Shown: positions 27,350 to 35,025 of the stretch, piece after piece | Layout of the letters: every line of letters begins with the position of its first letter | Position numbering within the stretch: the stretch's first letter is position 1 | From: UMGS172 sp045546915 | GTDB taxonomy: Bacteria > Bacillota > Clostridia > Oscillospirales > Acutalibacteraceae | Direction of reading: 5' to 3' | DNA length: 64,000 nt | NCBI GenBank assembly: GCA_045546915.1 | Contig: JAZQDU010000009.1 | Coordinates: forward strand, 1 to 64,000 | Position numbers and translations under genes: made by a program | Notes under the pieces: model-generated | Told to the model about the DNA's origin: nothing | Databases searched by the model: none | Seen by the model: the letters and a program-made list of their open reading frames with translations, nothing else

Positions 27350-28381
27350 TTACAAAACGTAAATAACTACATTGCGTTTACCGAATTTAATACATTCATT
27401 ATAAGAATTGAAACGAAGGTCAGTAACGATTTTACTATTGGGATTTTTAGCAAAACCGCCTGTATCGGCAGCAATGGCATATCCGTAATGGTACTTACCA
27501 TCGGCAGAAACTATATAAAGTTTAGTTCCGTAAGGAATCTCCTTAGGGTCAACAGCAACATAACCGGGTTTTGCCTTTACGCCTGTAGCACAAATAGTAC
27601 CTTTGCAATACGCAGTGGCTTTACCTGTGATAATTTTCTTATAACTTACGGGATTTCCCTTGGCATCAAGTTCAATAGGTTTGCTCGGAACAAGTTCAGA
27701 AATAGATTTAACGTCATCACTTGTCTGAACGGCAGTAGGATTTTTAAGTTCATACTTAGTTCCTATTGTTTCAACCTGGTCAACCGGCTTAACGGTTATT
27801 TTCTCGCTGAAAACAGAAGTTTCTACCTCTACACCGTTAACAATTTTGGTAACATAAACGGTTTCTTTCTGACCATTCTTACCCTTGGTAACTTTAGTTT
27901 TACCTCTATCAAGTTTATCGCTGTAAACAGTTTTATAACCGTATTTAATAGTAGTTTTAACCGTTTTATAAACAAACTCAACCTTCTCTTTAACCTCAGC
28001 GTTTACATTATTGAACGCATCACTAAGTTCGTCAATGGTTCCGCCTGCTATTTCATTAAAACGAATTGACAACGAATCAATTTCTTCCTGCAAGCCAAAA
28101 CGGTCGATTGTAATATAGGTTGTGCCATTGTCGCTAACGGTATCAACAACGTCACTGCTATCAACATCCACGCCTACCATGCCCAAAACATCATCAGCAT
28201 TATCGGCATAAGCGGTTACGTAATAAGTCCTTCCGCCGTCGACTACAACAAACTCTTCAAGGTTTGCAAAAGTAAACGAAAGAGCAAAAATAGAAACAAC
28301 TGCAAGCATACATCTAAGTAGTGACTTATTGACAAGGATACGCGTAACCTTCGACATCATACTTTTGAAGTTAATTTGCAT
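27350..28381 (-). CDS. G5 and 3D domain cell-wall protein (YabE-like)
   Basis: Exported protein of 343 residues. Order: N-terminal membrane anchor or signal segment (about 22-40), DUF348-like segment (about 45-95), helical region, G5 domain with the Tyr/Val/Gly-rich strand pattern (about 135-210), and a C-terminal 3D domain (about 250-343) with the three conserved Asp residues (VAVDP, AADTGG, VTDLRF). Proteins of this build (YabE, RpfB-like, YuiC) are thought to be murein-acting, with the 3D domain related to lytic transglycosylase MltA. The exact substrate is not shown by sequence. Confidence 0.85.
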   Translation of the reverse strand: MQINFKSMMSKVTRILVNKSLLRCMLAVVSIFALSFTFANLEEFVVVDGGRTYYVTAYADNADDVLGMVGVDVDSSDVVDTVSDNGTTYITIDRFGLQEEIDSLSIRFNEIAGGTIDELSDAFNNVNAEVKEKVEFVYKTVKTTIKYGYKTVYSDKLDRGKTKVTKGKNGQKETVYVTKIVNGVEVETSVFSEKITVKPVDQVETIGTKYELKNPTAVQTSDDVKSISELVPSKPIELDAKGNPVSYKKIITGKATAYCKGTICATGVKAKPGYVAVDPKEIPYGTKLYIVSADGKYHYGYAIAADTGGFAKNPNSKIVTDLRFNSYNECIKFGKRNVVIYVL

Positions 28382-28437
28382 AAAACTCTCCTATCGCTAA
28401 TTTCGAGAAATAGTGCTGTTTTTTAGCAGCGTTAACT

Positions 28438-28465
28438 ATTATAAGCAAAAAAATAAATAAGTCAA
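28438..28465 (-). promoter_or_regulatory. Promoter of the G5/3D protein gene
   Basis: Minus strand: TTGACT (28460-28465), 16-base spacer, TATAAT (28438-28443). The 5' leader would be only about 50 bases, with a small GCTG/CAGC hairpin and a GGAGAG ribosome binding site. A perfect DnaA-box sequence lies nine bases upstream of the -35. Confidence 0.7.
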
Positions 28466-28670
28466 CCCCCTATTGTGGATAACGCTTGTGCAAAACGACG
28501 AAAATGTTTTCCAAATTAAGGCAAAAAAGTGGTTACAAGATTGTAATTTTTACAATTTTAGGTGTTTACTATCGCTTTAGTATGTAAAAATCCTTGTGCA
28601 AACATACAATTTTTTGTGAAAATATTTCACAAACAAACGTTTTTTTGCCCTTTTAAGGTTAAAAATCAGT
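28466..28670. other. Non-coding region rich in dyad symmetries, with a DnaA-box match
   Basis: Part of a 382-base gene-free gap (28382-28763). It holds a perfect DnaA box (TTATCCACA on the minus strand, 28474-28482), a second consensus-like site TTTTGCACA (28487-28495, minus), a perfect dyad ATTGTAA-TTT-TTACAAT (28540-28556) and a perfect dyad TTTGTGAAA-ATA-TTTCACAAA (28613-28633). The region is very AT-rich. The dyads lie upstream of the G5/3D promoter and may be operator sites; no ORF is supported here. Confidence 0.45.
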
Positions 28671-28711
28671 AAAAAAGGCTGTTTTTACGGGTTTATTCCC
28701 ACAAAACAGCC
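28671..28711 (-). terminator. Terminator of the phospholipase-like gene
   Basis: Nine-bp outer stem GGCTGTTTT/AAAACAGCC (28677-28685 with 28703-28711) plus an inner GGG/CCC stem, followed on the minus strand by TTTTTT. It lies about 50 bases past the stop at 28764. Confidence 0.8.
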
Positions 28712-28763
28712 GTTTTACAAAAATAATTGTAATAAAATTTTCACCAAAAACATATAATAATGC

Positions 28764-29375
28764 TCATTTTTTAACTATTTCCATCATTTTTTTAGTTACA
28801 GATTCAAAAAAAAGATGCATTAAATCCTCATTTATGTATTTTGGTTTTAAACTTTCATCTAACTCCTTATTTAAAATACCATGTTGCCATAAAGCAACAT
28901 CTTCTTTGCTTAAAGTACCTACGTCTATTGGAGTTGCCACCTTTAAATCATCAAGCACGGATTTTAACCACAATGAATCTTTTTGCGAAGCCTCATACCC
29001 GTCAATTTCGCACCAACGTTCAGCCTTTAACATATTAGGTGCAACACCGTTTTTATACATCACAGCAAAAAGAGCACTGTCATATTCCTTATCCCAGACT
29101 ATATCGGTTATAATATGAATAACATAGCCTAATAGGTAAGAATGGTCAATCTTACCGTAATTCTCATTATAAAAATAAATTATGTTATTTTCCCAAACTT
29201 TTAGGTCGGCATTTCTTAAATGTGCCGGCCAACGAAGTTCTTTTGGAGCGTGACCGTTTACATTAACTGCATCGGGACAAACAGCACCAAGATAAAATTG
29301 CGGTAAATCAAGTGTGCCTTCATATTTTTCTTTAAAACAATAAGCGGCATTTAAATGTGTAACTGCACCCGGCAT
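28764..29375 (-). CDS. Zinc-dependent phospholipase C family protein
   Basis: 203 residues beginning MPGAVTHL, with the His/Asp pattern of the zinc-dependent phospholipase C/S1-P1-like family: an N-terminal THLNAA segment, LGAVCPD near 29-35, KIDHSYLLGYVIHIITDI near 75-92 supplying further metal ligands. No signal peptide is seen, unlike secreted clostridial alpha-toxins, so it is probably cytosolic and its substrate is unknown. It lies 70 bases after pstB but has its own promoter there; a phosphate-scavenging role is only suggested by position. Confidence 0.7.
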   Translation of the reverse strand: MPGAVTHLNAAYCFKEKYEGTLDLPQFYLGAVCPDAVNVNGHAPKELRWPAHLRNADLKVWENNIIYFYNENYGKIDHSYLLGYVIHIITDIVWDKEYDSALFAVMYKNGVAPNMLKAERWCEIDGYEASQKDSLWLKSVLDDLKVATPIDVGTLSKEDVALWQHGILNKELDESLKPKYINEDLMHLFFESVTKKMMEIVKK

Positions 29376-29407
29376 TTAATCAACTCCTTTTAAAAGCATT
29401 ATACATT

Positions 29408-29435
29408 ATTTTATCACAAATTGAAGTTCTGTCAA
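29408..29435 (-). promoter_or_regulatory. Promoter in front of the phospholipase-like gene
   Basis: Minus strand: TTGACA (29430-29435), 16-base spacer, TAAAAT (29408-29413), in the short gap after pstB. The ribosome binding site AAAGGAG precedes the ATG at 29375. Confidence 0.65.
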
Positions 29436-29445
29436 CAAATACATT

Positions 29446-30195
29446 TCAGCCAAATCTTCCGTCAATATAAGCCTTGGTACGAGCGTCAGCGGGATTTGAG
29501 AACATTTTTTTAGTATCATCATACTCTATTATCTCACCCATAAGAAAAAACGCTGTCTTATCTGAAATTCTTAAAGCCTGTTGCATATTATGCGTCACAA
29601 TTATAATAGTATATCGCTTTTTAAGTTCTAAAATAAGTTCTTCAATTTTCGATGTCGAAATCGGGTCAAGAGCACTTGTCGGCTCGTCCATAAGCAAAAT
29701 TTGAGGCTCCACCGCCAAGGCTCTGGCAATACACAACCGCTGCTGCTGACCTCCGCTTAAAGACAGAGCATTTCTTTTAAGTCGGTGTTTACATTCATCC
29801 CATAAAGCAGCCTTTTTTAGTGAATTTTCAACCAATTCGTCTAAAACCTTTTTATTCCTTATACCGTGTATCTTAGGGCCATAAGCAACATTATCGTAGA
29901 TACTCATTGGGAACGGATTAGGCTTCTGAAAAACCATTCCAACTTTTCGTCTTAAAGCGTTTACGTCAATATTTCCGTAAATATTTTGCCCATCAATTAA
30001 TACACTTCCGCTGATTTTACAATCAGGTACTAAATCGTTCATTCTGTTTAATGTCTTTAAAAATGTTGATTTTCCGCAACCTGAAGGCCCGATTAATGCC
30101 ACTGTACTTCTTTTGGGAAGTGTTATGTTTATGTTTTTAAGAGCCTGAAAGTTTCCGTAAAACAAATCAAGTGACAAAGTTTCAATGTTTGACAT
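29446..30195 (-). CDS. pstB: Phosphate ABC transporter ATP-binding protein
   Basis: ATPase of the high-affinity phosphate importer. Walker A GPSGCGKS (36-43), the Q-loop in VFQKPNPFP, signature LSGGQQQR, Walker B LLMDEP and the H-loop (THN) are all present; VFQKPNPFPMSIYDN is typical of PstB. It is 249 residues. It abuts pstA without a gap, with the ribosome binding site inside the end of pstA. Confidence 0.96.
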   Translation of the reverse strand: MSNIETLSLDLFYGNFQALKNINITLPKRSTVALIGPSGCGKSTFLKTLNRMNDLVPDCKISGSVLIDGQNIYGNIDVNALRRKVGMVFQKPNPFPMSIYDNVAYGPKIHGIRNKKVLDELVENSLKKAALWDECKHRLKRNALSLSGGQQQRLCIARALAVEPQILLMDEPTSALDPISTSKIEELILELKKRYTIIIVTHNMQQALRISDKTAFFLMGEIIEYDDTKKMFSNPADARTKAYIDGRFG

Positions 30196-31059
30196 TTAAT
30201 TTTCCCTCACCTTTAATTTCTTAACAAGGTACCTTGCTACAAGGCTGATAAGCAAAATTAATACAATAAGAACAACCGCAATTGCAAATGCAATTTCAAA
30301 GTTTCCTCTTTCTTTGGCATACACGTAAAGTGCAACCGACAAGGTTGAGCCTGAACTTCCCTTTTGCACCGCTTCAAAAATGTTCATTAAATTATTTGCC
30401 ATTCCGGCAGTAAACAATAAAGCAGCACTTTCACCTATAATCCTACCCACCGACAAAATACACCCTGTTGCAATACCTTCTATTGCTGACGGTAACACAA
30501 CAGTTCTAATCATATGCCATTTGCCTGCGCCCAAAGCAACCGAGCCTTCACGGTAACCTTTGGGTACTGCATTTAAACTTTCCTCAGTAGTTCTCATTAT
30601 GGTTGGCAAAGTAACAATTACCATCGTAAGAGCACCCGCAATAAGACTTGTACCAAGTGAAAATTTTTGAACAAATATTAGCATTCCCACCAATCCGTAA
30701 ATAATTGAAGGAATACCCGACAGCGTTTCGGCAGCCAATTGTATAACTTTAACCGCATTTTTTGATTTGGCATATTCGGTCAGATAAACAGCAGCCCCCA
30801 CACCAAGAGGCAAAACAACACAAAGCGTAATTAGTATTATATATAATGTGTTTAATATATTAGGCAATATACCATCTTGGTTTTTAAGAAGACTGGGTTC
30901 ATTGCTTAACAAGTCCCAAGTGATGTAACCAACACCCCTATAAAAAACATATACCAATATACCGATAACAATAGAAATCACAATTGTTACCGAAATATAC
31001 ATTAATACATTATAAATAATACTGTTGATTTTTCTTAAAACAGAAAATCTATCTTTCAC
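30196..31059 (-). CDS. pstA: Phosphate ABC transporter permease PstA
   Basis: Inner membrane permease, 287 residues with about six hydrophobic segments and the EAA-type cytoplasmic loop (TEESLNAVPKGYREGSVALGAGK, near the middle) that contacts PstB. The start is GTG at 31059, one base after the pstC stop. Order pstS-pstC-pstA-pstB is standard. Confidence 0.93.
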   Translation of the reverse strand: MKDRFSVLRKINSIIYNVLMYISVTIVISIVIGILVYVFYRGVGYITWDLLSNEPSLLKNQDGILPNILNTLYIILITLCVVLPLGVGAAVYLTEYAKSKNAVKVIQLAAETLSGIPSIIYGLVGMLIFVQKFSLGTSLIAGALTMVIVTLPTIMRTTEESLNAVPKGYREGSVALGAGKWHMIRTVVLPSAIEGIATGCILSVGRIIGESAALLFTAGMANNLMNIFEAVQKGSSGSTLSVALYVYAKERGNFEIAFAIAVVLIVLILLISLVARYLVKKLKVREN

Positions 31060-31060
31060 C

Positions 31061-31927
31061 TTAAACTCGCTTTCTCTTAATAATAAGGGTCAAAATTACG
31101 TTTATTATAAACACAAATATAAATAGAACAAGGGCTATTGAAAACAGTGATTTTCGTTGTAAACCTACCGAGTAAGACATTTCAGAAGCAATTGCCGTAG
31201 TTAAAAATCTCACGCTTTTAAAAAGCCCTGGCATATTGGCAACGTTTCCTGCAACCATCATTACCGCCATTGATTCGCCAATAGCACGTCCAACGCCCAA
31301 AACAGATGCTGCAGCTATTCCGCTTTTTGCCGCCGGAACAGTCACCTTAAATATAGTCTCGGTCTTGTTTGCGCCCAAAGCAAGACTTGCCTCTTCATAC
31401 TCTTTTGGCACCGATTTTAACGCAGTTACCGATACATTTATTACAGATGGCAAAATCATAACTGCCAACACAATTATTGCAGAAAACAAATTTGCACCGT
31501 CTGGCAAATTAAAAAGTTTTCTTACGGCAGGTACAAGCACAGTCATACCCACAAGACCATAAACAACCGAAGGAATACCCGCCAAAATATCCACAGCCGT
31601 TCCAAAAAACGATGCGACAATACGAGGTGCAGTCTTTGATAAATATATAGCACTCATTACACCCACAGGAACACCTATTAAAACAGCACAAACTGTACCG
31701 TATACCGATGTTAAAATAAACGGTAAAATGCCATATTGAGCATTATCGTCGGTCGGTGACCATACTTTTCCTAAGAAAAATTTAGAAAAACCAATTTCCT
31801 TTATAGCGGGTAAACCCGCAAAGAAAAGGTAAATGGTTATAAAAGCAACCATAACCACTGCCGTAAAACCAAAGGCGGTAAATATGATGCTCATTAATTT
31901 TTCAAAATTAATAATTTGTTTTTTCAT
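31061..31927 (-). CDS. pstC: Phosphate ABC transporter permease PstC
   Basis: Second permease of the phosphate importer, 288 residues, about six membrane segments, EAA loop SVPKEYEEASLALGANK and the usual PstC text GRAIGESMAVMMVAGN. It starts with ATG at 31927, ten bases after the pstS stop, but with no obvious strong ribosome binding site, so translation may be coupled to pstS. Confidence 0.93.
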   Translation of the reverse strand: MKKQIINFEKLMSIIFTAFGFTAVVMVAFITIYLFFAGLPAIKEIGFSKFFLGKVWSPTDDNAQYGILPFILTSVYGTVCAVLIGVPVGVMSAIYLSKTAPRIVASFFGTAVDILAGIPSVVYGLVGMTVLVPAVRKLFNLPDGANLFSAIIVLAVMILPSVINVSVTALKSVPKEYEEASLALGANKTETIFKVTVPAAKSGIAAASVLGVGRAIGESMAVMMVAGNVANMPGLFKSVRFLTTAIASEMSYSVGLQRKSLFSIALVLFIFVFIINVILTLIIKRKRV

Positions 31928-31937
31928 AATTTTACGG

Positions 31938-32720
31938 TTATTTCGGAATAGCTTCCGCCCTTATAATGTATTCTCTTGCTTTATCACTGAGAGCGAAATC
32001 TAAAAATTGTTTCGCTTGCTTCGACAAAGGCTCGTTACTTCTTGTGACAAAATAATAACTGCTTTTTAATCTATAATTGCCGTTTTGAACAGTTGTGTCG
32101 TTTGGCTCTACCCCATCTATTTTCAAAACTTTAATCTTATCGCTGACCGATGCCAAAGAGGTATAGCCGATAGCATTAGGATTAGTAAAAACAGTTTGTA
32201 TAACATCGCCCGACGATGTAACAACTCGTGTGTAACGGCATCGGTTAACCGTATCGGTTATAGTTTCAAATGCATCTCTGGTGCCAGAATTTGCCTCTCT
32301 GCCAATTAGAACTACGGGCAAATCTTCGCCGCCCAATTCACTCCAATTAGTAATCTCGCCTAAAAACACCTTATTTAATTGCTCACTTGTAAGATTTAAA
32401 ACCGAATTAGATTTATTAACAACAACGGCAACAGCGTCATAGGCTAAAAGTGTTGCTTCGAGCCCTGTTTCACTTTTTTTAAGTTGCCGGCTTGAAAGAC
32501 CTATATCGCATCTGCCTTCCTTCACGGCTAAAATTCCCGATGTGGAGCCGGTAGGATTATAACCGATTCTTATTCCGCTTTGGTTATAATAAGCCTCGCT
32601 TAGAAACCCCATAATAAGTTCCATGGATGTCGAGCCGTCGGTCGAAACGAAATTTTCATTTTTACAGCCACAAAGAAAAATATTGATTAATAACAAAAAA
32701 AGTATACTAATTTTTCTCAT
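31938..32720 (-). CDS. pstS: Phosphate-binding lipoprotein PstS
   Basis: Extracellular phosphate receptor. The start is placed at the ATG at 32720 (MRKISILF), preceded by AGAGG, giving 260 residues; the open frame extends 20 codons further upstream without family similarity. It begins with a lipoprotein signal ending in LCGC, so the Cys should be lipid-anchored. PstS-type phosphate contacts are seen in TDGSTSM, GSTSGI and REANSGTRDAFE. It is the first gene of the pst operon and sits 47 bases downstream of a strong terminator-like hairpin. Confidence 0.92.
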   Translation of the reverse strand: MRKISILFLLLINIFLCGCKNENFVSTDGSTSMELIMGFLSEAYYNQSGIRIGYNPTGSTSGILAVKEGRCDIGLSSRQLKKSETGLEATLLAYDAVAVVVNKSNSVLNLTSEQLNKVFLGEITNWSELGGEDLPVVLIGREANSGTRDAFETITDTVNRCRYTRVVTSSGDVIQTVFTNPNAIGYTSLASVSDKIKVLKIDGVEPNDTTVQNGNYRLKSSYYFVTRSNEPLSKQAKQFLDFALSDKAREYIIRAEAIPK

Positions 32721-32766
32721 AAGAATTACCTCTGTTTTAGTATGCCGATAACACAATTTTTTATGT

Positions 32767-32792
32767 AAAAAAAAAGACACCCAAAAGGGTGT
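32767..32792 (-). terminator. Strong intrinsic terminator upstream of pstS
   Basis: Minus strand: ACACCC-tttt-GGGTGT followed by C and nine T residues (hairpin 32777-32792). It lies at the pstS-proximal end of the structured element and only about 50 bases before the pstS start. It can end transcription coming from the Na/Pi symporter or act as an attenuator of the pst operon. Confidence 0.75.
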
Positions 32793-33075
32793 TGAACTTA
32801 GGGATTAAATGCCTTAAAAAGCAAATTTTTGCAGTCTAATGCGTTAAAAACCGCCAATACGCGTCAGCGTTATTGGCGGTTTTTGCCTTTTATACCACTA
32901 AAAATTTATCTTTTTAAGGTGCTTTGCAGTTTTGTAAGAATAAATTTGCCTCTGTTTCGAAGTTGCAAAAACGCAGTAATACTTTGTGTCTTACAAGGTT
33001 TTGCAACAAGAAAGAGTGCAAATTTATCTGAAAAACCAATTAATCCCTAAGCACAACACCCTAAGAGTGTCTTTT
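32772..33075. repeat. MITE-like structured element with 36-bp terminal inverted repeats
   Basis: A 304-base non-coding element fills most of the 372-base gap between pstS and the Na/Pi symporter gene. Its ends are imperfect inverted repeats (32772-32808 and 33040-33075), sharing AAAAGACAC, GGGTGTTG and CTTAGGGATTAA. Inside are a perfect 14-bp hairpin AAAAACCGCCAATA/complement with a CGC-GTCA-GCG tip (32846-32884), CCTTAAAAAG/CTTTTTAAGG, TTGTAAGA/TCTTACAA, and GTTGCAAAA/TTTTGCAAC. No ORF is credible. It may be a non-autonomous mobile element or a structured RNA; no target-site duplication is evident to me. Confidence 0.6.
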
Positions 33076-33092
33076 CGTTAAGTTCAATTTTA

Positions 33093-34832
33093 TTAAATAG
33101 CGTAACGTTCTTTATATTCTTCGTACATTTTTCTGAATGCGACGTTGCCGTCCTCTTTAACATGGCTTAAATACTCATGAGTATCAAACGTGCCGTGTTT
33201 ACACTCAATAATAGCAACCGCAACGTTAGAACAGTGGTCGGATACACGCTCAAAATTAGTGAGCAAATCGGTAAGAATAAACCCTAACTCTATTGTGCAG
33301 TTACCTTTCTGCAAACGAACAATATGGCGAGACTTAATCTCAGCAATTATCTTGTCAATAACCTGTTCTAACGGTTCAACCGATGCTGCCATTTCAACAT
33401 CATTGTTTTCAAAAGCAGTGCAGGTTATCTCCATAATTTCCTTAATTGCTTCGGTGAGTTTTTCGATTTCGGCTGTTGCCTCGTTAGAGAATGTAATACC
33501 CTTTTCATATATTTCTCTGGCTACACCGGCAAGATTCTCAGCATGGTCACCCATACGCTCAAAGTCATCTATTGTATGCAAAATCATTGCGATTTCTTTA
33601 GAGGTTTCGTCCGAAACACCTGTCTTAGAAAGTTTAACCATATATGTACCGAGTTGGTCTTCGTGGTTATCAATAAGACCTTCTAATTCGGATACTTCAT
33701 CGGCAACCTTTTCATCATACTTATCAAATAATCCAAGCGATTTTTTGAGTGCGTCTTTAGCATATCTGCACATCTCAACAGTAACGTCAAATGCACCTGT
33801 AACAGCAAAAGAAGGCATGGTAAGAAGACGGTCGTCAAGAAGTTTTGCTTGCTGTTCACCCTTATCTTTAATGATAGTATTGGCCAATTTTTCAAGTTGT
33901 TTAGTAAACGGCAAAAGCAAGCAGGTTGTAAATACGTTAAAAATACTGTGAACAATGGCAATCTGGAACGGTGAAATAGCACCGTTTAAAAACGGAAGTT
34001 CAAATGCATAGAAACAAATGCAAAACGGAATAAGACATATAACAGTACCTATTAAGTTAAATGAAAGATGGACAACCGAAACTTTTTTCGCGTTTCGGCT
34101 AACACCTATACTTGATAAAAGTGCAGTAACGCAAGTGCCAATATTCTGACCCATAACAATAGGAATAGCCATGCCGAATGTAACAGTTCCACCTGCTGCG
34201 AACGCCTGCAAAATTGCAACCGATGCAGCTGAACTTTGAATAACACCGGTAAATACAGCACCGACAAGCACTGCAAGTAAAGGATTTTTAAACGCAGTAA
34301 GCAACGGAGCAATCGGAGAGTCGGGTGTAGCGTATGCTTTCATCGAATCCGACATCATGGTCATACCATACATCAAAACGGCAAAACCTACAAGCACATT
34401 ACCTATACTTCTTGTCCTCTGTTTTTTGCTCACCATATTCATGGCAACACCAAACAATGCTAAAACGGGAGCAAAGTTTTTAGGTTTTATAATTTCAAGA
34501 TACCAGACACCGCCTTCAATACCTGCAAGGCTTAAAAGCCAAGCAGTAAGCGTAGTACCGATATTAGAACCCATAATAACGCCGATTGTCTGACCAAATG
34601 CTAAAAGTCCCGAGTTAACAAGACCTACAAGCATAACGGTCAAAGCCGACGACGATTGCATTGCAATAGTAATTAATGCACCAAAAATCAAAGCCAATAA
34701 CCTATTATCGGTTGCTTTTCTCAGTGTTCTTTCAAGTCCACCGTTGGTCAGGTTTTCAAGACCGTTTGACATAACTGTCATACCGTAAAGAAAAAACGCA
34801 AGACCTCCACAAAGTAATACAATTGTACCCAT
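33093..34832 (-). CDS. Na/Pi cotransporter family protein with PhoU repeats
   Basis: Sodium-phosphate symporter of the NptA/YjbB type. The start is placed at the ATG at 34832 (MGTIVLLCGG) behind GGAGG, giving 579 residues. The N-terminal half holds two inverted Na/Pi-cotransporter repeats with the QSSSA and QSSAAS motifs (near 57 and 200) and many membrane spans. The C-terminal part (about 350-560) is a soluble domain with two PhoU-type motifs (FERMGDHAEN and FERVSDHCSN). It lies upstream of the pst operon, whose phoU gene is not in this window. Direction (uptake or export) cannot be told from sequence. Confidence 0.9.
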   Translation of the reverse strand: MGTIVLLCGGLAFFLYGMTVMSNGLENLTNGGLERTLRKATDNRLLALIFGALITIAMQSSSALTVMLVGLVNSGLLAFGQTIGVIMGSNIGTTLTAWLLSLAGIEGGVWYLEIIKPKNFAPVLALFGVAMNMVSKKQRTRSIGNVLVGFAVLMYGMTMMSDSMKAYATPDSPIAPLLTAFKNPLLAVLVGAVFTGVIQSSAASVAILQAFAAGGTVTFGMAIPIVMGQNIGTCVTALLSSIGVSRNAKKVSVVHLSFNLIGTVICLIPFCICFYAFELPFLNGAISPFQIAIVHSIFNVFTTCLLLPFTKQLEKLANTIIKDKGEQQAKLLDDRLLTMPSFAVTGAFDVTVEMCRYAKDALKKSLGLFDKYDEKVADEVSELEGLIDNHEDQLGTYMVKLSKTGVSDETSKEIAMILHTIDDFERMGDHAENLAGVAREIYEKGITFSNEATAEIEKLTEAIKEIMEITCTAFENNDVEMAASVEPLEQVIDKIIAEIKSRHIVRLQKGNCTIELGFILTDLLTNFERVSDHCSNVAVAIIECKHGTFDTHEYLSHVKEDGNVAFRKMYEEYKERYAI

Positions 34833-34871
34833 ATGTAAACCTCCATATAAATGTGTGATTACACTTTCCAC

Positions 34872-34900
34872 ATAATATCACAACAAACTACAAAAATCAA
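34872..34900 (-). promoter_or_regulatory. Probable promoter of the Na/Pi symporter gene
   Basis: Minus strand: TTGATT (34895-34900), 17-base spacer, TATTAT (34872-34877), about 40 bases upstream of the start codon. Confidence 0.55.
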
Positions 34901-34954
34901 GAGAAAAACCTCCTTAAAGATTGTTAAAAAAATAAAAAACTTTGCATTTTTTAT

Positions 34955-34972
34955 GTGTTAAAATATTGACAA
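34955..34972 (+). promoter_or_regulatory. Rex operator-like site
   Basis: GTGTTAA-AATA-TTGACAA matches the clostridial Rex consensus TTGTTAA-N4-TTAACAA at 12 of 14 defined positions, with the correct 18-base length. It overlaps the -35 box of the acn promoter, the place for a repressor. The rex gene is the third gene of the same transcription unit, so autoregulation is likely. Confidence 0.65.
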
Positions 34973-34994
34973 ATCACTGTTTTTATAGGATAAT
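34966..34994 (+). promoter_or_regulatory. Sigma-A promoter of the aconitase-IDH-rex operon
   Basis: TTGACA (34966-34971), 17-base spacer, GATAAT (34989-34994), about 30 bases upstream of the aconitase start. The -35 lies inside the Rex-like operator. Confidence 0.75.
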
Positions 34995-35025
34995 ATTGTA
35001 GATATTTTTTTAGGAGATGGAAATT

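Noticed and set aside
28613..28633. Rex or CRP/FNR operator
   Set aside because: Half-sites look similar, but the dyad centre is one base too long for both families.
28382..28763. c-di-AMP (ydaO-type) riboswitch in front of the G5/3D protein
   Set aside because: Such riboswitches often precede wall-hydrolase genes, but the promoter at 28438-28465 leaves a leader of only about 50 bases, which is too short, and conserved riboswitch motifs are not seen.
28382..28763. Chromosomal replication origin
   Set aside because: Only one perfect and one relaxed DnaA box are present, and neither dnaA nor dnaN is nearby.
32772..33075. A small protein gene in the structured element
   Set aside because: Open frames across it have no family resemblance, no ribosome binding site, and run through the palindromes.
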